From Diadema setosum (lineage: Eukaryota > Echinodermata > Echinoidea > Diadematoida > Diadematidae), in contig NC_092693.1 of assembly GCF_964275005.1 (NCBI RefSeq), positions 26,837,173 through 26,901,172 of the forward strand: a DNA stretch of 64,000 nucleotides. Reading direction: 5' to 3'. This document shows, piece by piece, positions 1-10,083 of this stretch (its first letter is position 1; every line of letters starts with the position of its first letter). The position numbers and the translations under genes are program-made. The notes beneath the pieces are model-generated. The model was not told the origin of the DNA. It worked only from the letters and a program-made list of their open reading frames with translations, and did no database searches.

Positions 1-500
1 GTAGTGCTTACACGCTTGCCCACATGTATGGGACAGCAGTATGGGACCCCTCCCCCCCCCCCCCCCAATACACAGTTTTGCCCCTCAGCATGGATGAAGA
101 CTTCATCTGAACCTCGTCCTTTGAATTTATGGTGGTCATTTTGAATTGAGAGATGGCTGTCATTCTGTGTGACCTGGAAATGAATTTGGTCTAACTAGGA
201 CAATTAATTTTGTCAAATTCATTTAAGGCATTAACAGAGTAAAATTTTATGTTTTTTTCTATGGCAGCCACCTTGAATTTCAAGATGGTGGCCTTTCTAA
301 TATCCACAATTCATAGGAAACTGCTGTAATGGAATGTTGGACACCACAAGCATGTGCATCCTTGAAAATTTGAAGCTTCTACACATGTAATTGCAACCCG
401 AGATATGGGTAAAAATACATTAAGCTATGGCGGCCATCTTGAATGTCAAGATGGTAGCCTACAAATTGTATTCTTGCGGTCGGCTACACGTCACTTCCGG
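1..500. repeat. AT-rich repeat with dispersed imperfect palindromes
   Basis: No gene is seen. A C tract lies near 50-66. Imperfect palindromes of the form GGC-GCCATCTTGAA / TTCAAGATGG-GCC occur near 130-163, 262-293 and 428-459, and a diverged member lies near 2584-2614. This looks like a dispersed repeat whose units each carry a hairpin. The family is not identified. Confidence 0.5.
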
Positions 501-508
501 TTGACTGG

Positions 509-1094
509 AGTGAAAACAAACAGCTTGCAAGCGCTCAAAGCCTGCATAATGCGCATACTGCATGCTGTGCATGTGCGACGCGTATAATTTATGTGCAACT
601 CTACGCAGACAGTACATGGGGACTGTTTTTCATTATTCATTTTGTCATTGTGCCATCATTCATGCTGCACGCATCATGTCTTGCCAGCAATATTCTAAAA
701 ATCTGGATCCTGTCGATCGATCGGTCCCGGCATTTTGCCAAGGTGAAGGCAGCCGGACTGGACCTGTGCCCGTATGAAATCGCGGCAGGACTCTGGATCA
801 ACGACCCGACAAAATGGCCAGATGTGCAGTAGAACCTCTTTGAGTAGGCCCTAACACGATATCTACGCTTACTAGTACCTCAAAGAAACTTCAGGTAGGT
901 CTATAGGCCTAACGTTAGTACTGTAGTAGGCTTAGGGTAGGGCCTGATTAAGGGTAGGCCTAGGGCCTAATCCTGCTGCCCGCACAGCTACTGTACAGTA
1001 GTACAGCTTGCGCTAGCACTATGCTCGCGGGGCGCCCCGGCAGAAAACACGTACAGCGTTTACACTCTAGGCTCGTGTATGGTTTGTTTTCACT
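509..1094. repeat. Segment bounded by 13 bp inverted repeats
   Basis: AGTGAAAACAAAC at 509-521 is matched by its exact reverse complement at 1082-1094. The 586 bp between them hold the exon-like sequence at 676-828, then a stretch rich in AGGGTAGGCCTAGG-type words with no further gene (830-1080). The inverted repeats could be transposon ends, but no clear target duplication is seen and 13 bp is short enough to be chance. Confidence 0.25.
676..828 (+). pseudogene. Broken first exon of a repeated host-like protein of unknown function
   Basis: The exon starts MSCQQYSKNLDPVDRS from the ATG at 676 and continues in a second frame with HFAKVKAAGLDLCPYEIAA and then GLWINDPTKWPDVQ. The two frames meet at the repeated GATC in CGATCGATCGG near 714-722, so a 4 bp duplication probably broke the frame. 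The coding signal ends at a CA|GTAGAA donor-like site (828/829). The pattern of a short start, a Y-x-x-K-L-type segment, a DPYEI-like motif and then W-x-x-D-x-x-K-WP resembles the N-terminus of large multicopy invertebrate protein families recalled from other genomes; I could not check this. No second exon is recognised downstream, so it is most likely a dead copy carried in a repeat. Confidence 0.35.
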
Positions 1095-1207
1095 TCACCG
1101 CCATCCATGACCCCGTGACACGCAAAATACCAGGTATCCGGATGTCCGACCATGAGAACAAGGAAAAGTAGAAATTACGCGGTGCGTAAAATGTGTCCCC
1201 GCCGGAA

Positions 1208-2335
1208 GTAGCATTTAGTAGCAAAATGTACAATATCGGTAAAAAATCAAGGTCAAAGGTCAAAGAAGTCAAAGGTCAAAATTCTGTGTAGAAGTTTTGA
1301 AGCCCTCACCTAGTGCCATCACAAAAAGCAAACGGAATCGAAATCGGGTTTTGATAGAAATGGCGAAGGAGTAGCATTTTGTAGCCAATGTACAATATAG
1401 GTCAAAAATCAAGGTCAAAGGTCAAAGAAGTCAAAGGCCAAAATTCTGTGTACAAGTTCTGAAGCCCTCACCTAGTGCCATCACATAAAGAAAACGGAAT
1501 CGAAATCGGGTTAGAAATGGCAAAGGAGGAGCATTTTGTAGCCAATGTACAATATAGGTCAAAAATCGAGGTCAAAGGTCAAAGAAGTCCAGGGTCAAAA
1601 TTCTGTGTAGAAGTTTTGAAGCCCTCACCTACAGACTGTAGTGCCATCACATAAAGCAAACGGAAATGAAATTGGGTTAGAAATGGCAAAGGAGTAGCAT
1701 TTTGTAGCAAAATGTACAATGCAGGTCAAAAATCAAGGTCAAAGGTCAAAGAAGTTAAAGGTCAAAATTCTGTGTAGAAGTTTTGAAGCCCTCACCTAGT
1801 AACATCACATAAAGCACACGGAATCGAAATCGGGTTAGAAATGGCAAAGGAGTAGCATTTTGTCGCAAAATGTACAATATAGGTCAAAAATCAAGGTCAA
1901 AGGTCAAAGAAGTCAAAGGTCAAAATTCTGTGTACAAGTTTTGAAGCCCTCACCTAGTGCCATCACATAAAGCAAACGGAATCGAAATCGGGTTAGAAAT
2001 GGCGAAGGAGTAGCATTTTGTAGCCAATGTACAATATAGGTCAAAAATCAAGGTCAAAGGTCAAAGAAGTCAAAGGTCAAAATTCTGTGTAGAAGTTTTG
2101 AAGCCCTCACCTACAGTAGTGCCATCACATAAAGCAAACGGAATCAAAATCGGGTTAGAAATGGCGAAGGAGTAGCATTTTGAAGCAAAATGTACAATAT
2201 AGGTCAAAGGTCAAGGTCAAAGGTCACAACTGAAATTCTGTATAGAAGTTTCAAAGCTCCCATGTAGTGCTATCATATAAAGCAAACAGAATCAAAATTG
2301 GCTCATAAATGACAGAGAAGTAGCAAATTGAACAT
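1208..2335. repeat. Tandem array of seven ~157-166 bp units with AGGTCA direct repeats
   Basis: Unit starts (GTAGCATTT or close variants) lie at 1208, 1371, 1528, 1694, 1852, 2010 and 2172, with a decayed eighth start at 2320. Each unit reads through GTACAATATAGGTCAAAAATC, AAGGTCAAAGGTCAAAG, a TTCTGTGTAGAAGTTTTGAAGC segment, CACCTAGTGCCATCACATAAAGC and AATCGAAATCGGGTTAG. The AGGTCA-A-AGGTCA core present in every unit is the consensus form of a DR1 nuclear-receptor element. No open frame persists, so it is non-coding satellite-like DNA. Confidence 0.85.
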
Positions 2336-2700
2336 TTTGATCACACACAGACGCACAGACAGACGGACGGACGGACGGACACACGGACACACACACGTAT
2401 GGAGCCCGTTTCATAGTCCCCTGCTCGAACTCGTTCGGCGGGGACAATTAAATAATTGACAGTATCAGAAGAAAGATGTACATCAGAGTGTCTGACATCA
2501 CAATCATGCATTTTGCACCAAATTTGAAGCTTCTACAATGCTCACCTCATCATGAGATAATCGAGCCAAAATACAGTTTGCTATGACGGTCATTTTGAAA
2601 TTCAAAGTGGCAGCTGAAGATAGGGTTGGAAAAAATGGAACCAAATGTTTTTGGATTCAGCACCCCAAAATGTACAAAGTTAGCAAAAAAAAAAAATAAA
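2336..2700. repeat. GACGGACG simple repeat followed by AT-rich spacer
   Basis: An (ACAG/GACG)n tract at about 2345-2400 leads into a GTTCGGCGGGGACAATT segment, the kind of sequence that ends the AGGTCA-rich repeat family. The rest is AT-rich, holds one more palindrome of the ATGGC-GCCAT type (about 2584-2614) and ends in a short A tract. No gene is seen. Confidence 0.5.
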
Positions 2701-5001
2701 ACTAGACTCGGAATTTGTCAACACTGACAAATTAGGTGATCCAATCTATTGGGAAATCAATGACTTGAGTCCTGATCCCAATAGGCATGACCATACAGGT
2801 TTCATCTGTGTTGAGGGGACATTGGCCATGTGATGTTTGGAGTCTCATTTAGAAAAGGGAGTCAGACCTGCCATCTTTGGTACCGAATTCCGTATGCACT
2901 AACGAAGATACAGAATGAAGTATATTTGACCTTTGACCCCATTTTGCACACCAAAGATGGCATCTGAGCAAAAAGTAGTTATTTTGTGAAATGATTCTTG
3001 TAAAATGGTCTTTGCGTGTGCAAAATATGGGAAAGATAGGACAAGTATTCACCAAGATATAGGATGAAACATTTATGACCTTTGACCCTAATTTTACATA
3101 CCCAAGATGGTGTCCGATCAAGTAGTTGTTATTTTATGAAATACAAAGGGTTGTAATGTACGTGACATGAACTAAACATGTGCAAAATATGGGGGTGATA
3201 GAGGCTGTAAAAAGAAAGAAATATCTCAATACATCGAAGATAAGCTTTAATTTCAACCAAGTTTTTTAGCATGATCCACACATCGTATGAAAAAACAAAA
3301 GGCACATTCCTGATAGCGCAAAGTCTCAGCTACAACATATTAAAATCTGGGAGAAATTCACCGAAGGGTACATTGTAAGTGAGCTAGTGCTCGATAAAGA
3401 CAATCATGTCAACTTTCACATCTAGAAAAATTCCCTCCCATAGAGGTAACACGTCATAACGAAGATACAGAAAAAAGTACATATGACCTTTGACCCCACT
3501 TTGCACAGACAAGATGGCATCTGAGCAAAAAGTGGTTATTTTGTGAAATGATCCTTGTAACATGGTCTTTACGTGTGCAAAATATGGGAGAGATAGGACA
3601 TGTATTTAATAAGATACAGGATGAAATATTTATGACCTTTGACCATAACTTACATACCGAAGATGGTGTCCGATCAAGTAGTTGTTATTTTATGAAATAA
3701 TGTACGTAACATGAACTAAACATGTGCAAAATATGGGGGTGATAGGGGCTGTCTTTCTTGAGTTATTGCAAAGAAAGTTGCAGAAAGGAAGAAATATCTC
3801 AATACATCGAAGATAAGCTTGAATTTCAACTAAATTCTTTGACGTGATGCCGACGTCGTATGAAAAAGTGAAGGGCACAGCTACGATAGCTTAAAGTCTC
3901 AGCTACAACATATTAAAATTTGGGAGAAATTCCCTGAAGCATAAGTGAGCTAGTGCTCGATAAAGATAGAAATGTCAATTTTCATTTCCAGAAAAACTGT
4001 ACTCCCATAGAGATAACACGTAAACTGGTCAAATTTGACAAGGTTACCTTCATTCCATTTTTATGAGGTGATAACGTCATACAATCAAAATTGTGTTATT
4101 ACATATATGAAAGAGCATTTATTAAGCTACAACATACTGAAATTTGGGTGAAAATCGGCAAAGGATAAGTGAGATACGCTCGAGTGAACTTGAAATTTGA
4201 TGACGTCATTTTGAAAATTTACTTTTTTTACTTTATTAAGAAATTTGATATCTTTTAATCATTTTTTTTAGTATCGCCAACCCATGAAATGACATGTACA
4301 ACTCATCAGCTTTCAAAATATGTAAAGAAAATGGGGGGTCACCGTCCATCCTGACGAGTAAAATCGGATTTAAAATTGGCGGTTTTTTGGCATAGTTGCA
4401 CTGTATATCGCCATTGATGCGCGCGTGGAATTTCAACTTTGACGGGCCGGTATGACGTCATATTGAGTCGGATTGACTTGAAACTTGGTAGAAATATTCC
4501 TTGACATTTCAGACATCCGATCAAAGTGAAAAAATGGGAAATTTCTATTGCATATGAGCTGTGCGTACGTATATGCGCGCGCACGTATGCGTCCGTCCAT
4601 TTTTTTCAATTTTTCAAAAAATGCTCTAAATGGTCTGAAACGTGTGCAAAAAAAAATTTGAGCTCAATTGGAGCATACAAATATTTCAACGCGCGCGTAG
4701 GCGCGCATTTTGAGATAAAAATGAATTCTGAGAATATGAGTAGAATCCACTTGACTTGAAATATGTGACGTAAATTTCATTGAAATATTCCTTTCTATTA
4801 ATGAGATATGAATGAAAATGTGTTTTCATATAATGACGTCATAGTGACGTCACGGCTGACCAATCACAATAATACATTAGATTTGTCGTCTTTGGGACAT
4901 GATACATATATGCTATAAGTTTGAAATTGATGCTCTGAGAACTTTCTGAGTTAATAGATGCACAAATTTTGTCCAGAAAGAAAGAAGAAGAAGAACAAAG
5001 A
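2701..5001 (+). repeat. 2.3 kb non-coding repeat, unit A of three
   Basis: It begins ACTAGACTCGGAATTTGTCA, which folds with the following TGACAAATT as a hairpin, then TTAGGTGATCC. It contains an internal duplication of about 550 bp (copies around 2.92 and 3.47 kb), several TGACCTTTGACC motifs, TGACGTCA palindromes (about 4200, 4452, 4833) and CG/CA alternating tracts (4565-4600, 4690-4710). It ends in (GAA)n just before unit B and lacks the 3' hairpin seen in units B and C. No protein is encoded. Strand is arbitrary, set by the order of the two hairpins. Confidence 0.75.
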
Positions 5002-7350
5002 ACTAGACTCGGAATTTGTCAAGACTGACAAATTAGGTGATCCGATTTTTTTTTTTTTTTTTAAATCAATGATTCGAGTTTTCACCTAAGATTAGGGACA
5101 TTGGTCGTGTGATGTTTGGATTCTCATTCTGAAAAGGGAGTCAGACCTGCCATCTTGGGTACCGAATTCCGTATACACTATCAAAGATGCAGAATGAAGT
5201 ATATTTGACCTTTGACGCCACTTCGCACCCCCAAGACGGTATCTGAGCAAAAAGTGGTTATTTTGTGAAATGATTCTTGTAACATGGTCTTTGCGTGTGC
5301 AACATATGGGAAAGATAAGACATGTATTCACCAAGATACAGGATGAAACATTTATGACCTTTGACCCTAATTTACATAACCAAGATGGTGTCTGATCCAG
5401 TAGTTGTTATTTTATGAAATAATGTACGTAACATTAACTAAACATGTGCAAAATATGGGGTTGATAGGGGCTATTTTTCTTGAGTTATTGCAAAGAAAAT
5501 TGGAAAAAGAAAGAAATATGAAAATACATCGAAGATAATCTTTAATTTCAACCACTTTTTTGGACGTGATCCCGACATTATATAAAAAACAATGGGGACA
5601 CGTACGATAGCGCAAAGTCTCAGCTACAACATATTAAAATCTGGGAGAAATTCACCGAAGGGTAAGTGAGCTAGTGCTCGATAAAGACAATCATGTCAAT
5701 TTTCACATCTAGCAAAATTCCCTCCCATAGAGATAACACGTCATAACGAAGATAAAGAAAGAAGTACATAATATTATGACCTTTGACCCCGATCTGCACA
5801 GACAAGATGGCATCTGAGGAAAAAGTGGTTATTTTGTGAAATGATCCTTGTAACACGGTCTTTACGTGTGCAAAATATGGGGAAGATAGAACATGTATTC
5901 ACCAAGATACAGGATGAAACATTTATGACCTTTGACCCTAATTTACATACCCAAGATGGCGTCTGATGAAGTAGTTGTTATTTTATGAAATAATGTACGT
6001 GACATGAACTAAACATGTGCAAAATATGGTGGTGATAGAGTATGTTTTTCTTGAGTTATTGCAAAGAAAGTTGGAAAAAGAAAGAAATATGAAAATATAT
6101 CGAAGATAGGCTTTGATTTCAACCAAGTTTTTTGACGTGATCCCGATACTGTATGACAAAATGAAGGGCATATTACAATAGCCCAAAGTCTCAGCTACAA
6201 CATATTAAAATCTTAGAGAAATTCACCGAAGCATAGGTGAGCTAGTGCTCGAAAAAGAAAGTCATGTCAATTTTCATTTCCAGAAAAACTGCACTCCCAT
6301 TAAGATAACACGTAAACTGGTCAAATTTGACAAGATTATTTTCAATCCAATATTACGAGGTGATGCCGTCATCTAATCAAAATGTTGTTATTATATTAAT
6401 GAAAGAGCATTTAGTAAGCTGCAACATACTGAAATCTGGGTGAAAATTGGCCAAGGATAAGTGAGATACGCTCGAGTGAACTTGTAATTTGATGACGTCA
6501 TTTTGAAAATTTGCTCTTTTTATTTTATTAAGAAATTTGATATCTTTTAATCATTTTTCCAGCATCGCCAACCCATGAAATGACATGTACAACTCATCAG
6601 CTTTCAGAATATGTAAAGAAAATTGGGGGTCACCGTCCATCCTGACGAGTAAAATCGGATTTAAAATTGGCGGTTTTTTGGCATTGTTGCACTGTATATC
6701 GCCATTGACGCGCGCGCGGAATTTCAACTTTGACGGGCCCGTATGACGTCATATTGAGTCGGATTGACTTGAAACTTGGTAGACATATTCCCTGACATTT
6801 CAGGCAGGCGATAAGTGTGAAAAAACGGGAAATTTCTATTGCATATGAGCTGTGCGTGCGTATATGCGCGCGCGCGTACGCGTCCGTAAATTTTTTTCAA
6901 TTTTTCAAAAAATGCTCTAAATGGTCTGAAACGTGTGCAAAAAAAATTTGAGCTCGATCTGAGCATACAAATATTTCAATGCGCGCGTACGCGCGCGTTT
7001 TAAAATAAATATGAATTCTGAGAATATGAGTAGAATCCGCATGACTTAAAATATATGTGACGTAAATTTCATTGAAGAATTCCATTCTATTAATGAGATA
7101 TGCATGAAAATGTGTTTTCATATAATGACGTCATAGTGACGTCACGGTCGACTGATCACTATGATTTTACTTGCGCTGTCGTCTTTGGGACACGATACAT
7201 ATATGGTATAAGTTTGAAATTGATAGGAAGAGGACTTTCTGAGCTAATCGATGCACAACTTTTGGGGAGAAAGAAGAAGAAAAAGAAGAAGAAGAAGAAA
7301 GAATCCGTACAAAAACAGAAGGTGATCCGAGAGGATACTCGGATCACCTA
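5002..7350 (+). repeat. 2.3 kb non-coding repeat, unit B of three
   Basis: It has the same order as unit A, including the internal duplication of about 570 bp. It ends with a perfect hairpin, GGTGATCCGAG (7321-7331), loop AGGATA, CTCGGATCACC (7338-7348), followed by TAA. The terminal TCGGATCACCTAA is the reverse complement of the TTAGGTGATCCGA near the 5' end of the unit, so the ends are related as sub-terminal inverted repeats. This suggests a non-autonomous rolling-circle (Helitron2/Helentron-like) or fold-back element, but no transposase supports either choice. Confidence 0.75.
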
Positions 7351-8024
7351 ACTAGACCCGGAATTTGTCAAGACTGACAAATTAGGTGATCCAATTTTTT
7401 TTTTAATCAATGATTCGAGTCCTGATCACAATAGGCATGACCATAAGGTTTCATCCTTGTTTAGAGACATTGGCCGTGTGATATTTGGATTCTCATTTAG
7501 AAAAGGGAGTGAGACCTGCCATCTTTGGTACCGAATACGTATACACTAACGGAAATACAGAATGAAGTATATTTGACCTTTGACCTCACTTTGCACACCC
7601 AAAATGGCGTCTAAGCAAAAAGTGATTATTTTATGAAATGATTCTTGTAACATGGTCTTTGCGTGTGCAAAATATGGGAAAGATAGGACATGTATTCACC
7701 AAGATACTGGATGAAACATTTATGACCTTTGACCCTAATTTACATACCCAAGATGGTGTCCGATCAAGTAGTTGTTATTTTATGAAATAATGTACGTGAC
7801 ATGTACTAAACATGTGCAAAATATGGGATTGATAGCCATTGTTGTTGTTCATCTATTGTACAGAAAGTAGAAAGAAAGAAAAATAAAGAAAAAATTATGT
7901 TATTTTATAGAAATTTGAAGGAGAAGCATAAAAAAATCAGAAAAAGATAAAGTAAGGAAAGGGAGATTAAGATTAACTAAAGAAAAAGAAGAAAAAAGTG
8001 TTTAAAAAAATTAAAAAAAATATT

Positions 8025-8100
8025 GGCAGGGGTGAGCCTCGAACCAGGGACCTTAGGATTACGAGTCGGATGCGCTACGCAATGACCTATTTCATTCTCC
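8025..8100 (-). other. Degenerate tRNA-like sequence
   Basis: Read on the minus strand it has GCGTAGCGCATCCGACTCGTAA (an anticodon-arm-like stretch with CGT at the anticodon position), then CCTGGTTCGAGGC, a good internal B box, and a CCCTGCC end. Neither the acceptor stem nor the T stem pairs properly, and the A box is poor. It is therefore a tRNA pseudogene or the head of a tRNA-derived SINE rather than a working tRNA gene. The sequence past its 3' end is T-rich, so no poly(A) SINE tail is visible. Confidence 0.45.
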
Positions 8101-8850
8101 ATAGGCCCTGTGTATTAAGCAAAATGACGCTGCATCGAAGCCTCGTGCCATTTTCAACCAAGTTTTTCGACGTGATGCCGACATCGTATGAAAAAATGGA
8201 GGGCACATTTACGATAGTCCAAAGTCTCAGCTACAACATACTAAAATCTGGGAGAAATTCACCGAAGCATAAGTGAGCTAGTGCTCGAAAAAGAGAGTCA
8301 TGTCAATTTTCACTGCCAGAAAAACTGCTCTCCCATAGAGATAACACGTAAACTGGTCAAATTTGACAATATTACTTTCAATCCATTTTTACGAGGTGAT
8401 GCCGTCATCCAATCAAAATGTTGTAATTATATTAATGAAAGATCATATAATAAGCTACAACATACTGAAATCTGGGTGTAAATTGGCAAAGGATAAGTGA
8501 GATACGCTTTAGTGAACTTGAAATTTGATGACGTCATTTTGAAAATTTACTTTTTTTACTTTATTAAGATATTTGATATCTTTTAATCATTTTTCCAGCA
8601 TCGCCAACCCATGAAATAACATATTCAACTCATCAGCTTTCAGAATATGTAAAGAAAATGGGGGGTCACCGTCCATCCCGACGAGTAAAATCGGATTTAA
8701 AACTGGCGTTTTTTTGGCATCGTTGCACTGTATATCGCCATTGACGCGCGCGCGGAATTTCAACTTTGACGGGCCCGTATGACGTCATATTGAGTCAGAT
8801 TGACTTGAAACTTGGTAGAAATATTCCTTGACATTTCAGGCATCCGATAG

Positions 8851-9035
8851 CAGGGGTCGCACTTAACTTTTTTTTTTAACTAGCCAGGCGGACTACTTAG
8901 AATCAATTTTAACACTGAAGCAATATTTTGGCTAGCCAGACGGACTAGTAACTTCAGAATTTTATGATTTTTAGCTAGTCCGACGTGATTTTTGGTGGCC
9001 ATTGGCCAGCGGACCATCGCCAATTTCGAACCCTG
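8851..9035. mobile_element. 185 bp MITE nested in repeat unit C
   Basis: Ends are CAGGGGTCGCAC and TTTCGAACCCTG, giving short imperfect terminal inverted repeats of the CAGGG type. GATA is present on both sides. Units A and B show the uninterrupted site (CCGAT-AAGTG-like). Inside, ACTAGCCAGGCGGACTA and GGCTAGCCAGACGGACTAGT are related internal repeats. The CAGGG ends are hAT-like, but an 8 bp target duplication is not clear. Confidence 0.55.
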
Positions 9036-9624
9036 GATAAATGTAAAAAAACGGGAAATTTCCATTGCATATGAGCTGTGTGTGCGAATATGTGCGCGCG
9101 CGTACGCGTCCGTCCAATTTTTTCAATTTTTCAAAAAATGCTCCAAATGGTCTGAAACGTGTGCAAAAAAAATTTGAGCTCGATTTGAGCATACAAATAT
9201 TTCAACGCGCGCGTACGCGCATGTTTTAAGAGAAAATATGAATTTTGAGAACATGAGTAGAATGCGCATAACTTGAATTATATGTGACGTAAATTTCATT
9301 GCAAAATTCCATTCCATTAATGAGATATGAATGAAAATGTGTTTTCATATAATGACGTCATAGTGACGTCACGGTCGACTGATCACTATGATTTTACCTG
9401 ATCTGCCGTCTTTGGGACATGATACGTATATGGTATAAGTTTGACATTGAAAGGCAATGCACTTTCTGAGCTAACCGCTGCACAAATTTTGGTTAGAAAT
9501 AAAGGAAAATAAAAAGAAGAACAAAGAATCAGTACAGATACAGAAGGTGATCCGAGAGGATACTCGGATCACCTAATCAGTACAGATACAGAAGGTGATC
9601 CGAGAGGATACTCGGATCACCTAA

Positions 9625-9927
9625 TAAAATCAATTTTGGCACAAAAATCAAACGGATTACATAGTAGCCTCTACTAAAATGTGATAATTTATACAAAAGA
9701 ATCACAGGGCAGTCAACTCTTATGCAATACGCTAAATTCTGTCTATGATTTTAAAAATTCTTGTCATGCTGAACCCCCAAATTGAAAGTCAAAAAAATAA
9801 TTATCGCAAAAAAAAAAAAAAAAACCTCCAAAATCCCAGATTTTCCAAGCATTCAATATATTCCGGAAGATCTGCTCTATGCATGCATTGAAATCACAAC
9901 TGCAACTGCATCATGAAGTATGCACCA
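9625..9927. other. Unassigned AT-rich spacer
   Basis: AT-rich sequence with an A tract at about 9809-9824. No ORF, RNA gene or clear repeat is seen. Confidence 0.5.
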
Positions 9928-10083
9928 GGGGGGTGTTTCAAGGTTAGTCAGCGCTGACAAGTTGTCAGCACTGACAATTTCAGCAAAATCCTTGGTTTTG
10001 ATTGGATGAGATGCTCTGGTCACAGACCGTTACTAATACTATGGCGATTGTCAGCGCTGACTAACGTTGATGAAACATCCCCC
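9928..10083. mobile_element. Short MITE with ~35 bp terminal inverted repeats
   Basis: The left end GGGGGGTGTTTCA, followed by TTAGTCAGCGCTGACAA, is mirrored by TTGTCAGCGCTGACTAA and then TGAAACATCCCCC at the right. There is no coding content. Inside, TTGTCAGCACTGACAA forms a further hairpin. No clear target duplication was found. Confidence 0.7.

Larger units (their letters stand above)
7351..9624 (+). repeat. 2.3 kb non-coding repeat, unit C of three, with two insertions
   Basis: It joins unit B directly at CTAA/CTAGACC. It carries one copy of the internal segment rather than two. A block near 7836-8140, absent from A and B, contains a tRNA-like sequence, and a 185 bp MITE sits at 8851-9035. 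It ends in a 48 bp terminal segment present twice (9529-9576 and 9577-9624), each copy holding the GGTGATCCGAG/CTCGGATCACC hairpin and ending CTAA before a T. Confidence 0.75.

Noticed and set aside
1208-2335. CRISPR-like array
   Set aside because: Repeats are long, contiguous and lack unique spacers; the genome is eukaryotic.
7159-7347. Open frames containing poly-Phe or poly-Lys
   Set aside because: They come from an (AAG)n tract at the end of repeat unit B.
8025-8100. Functional tRNA-Thr gene
   Set aside because: Acceptor and T stems do not pair and the A box is weak, so a working tRNA is unlikely.
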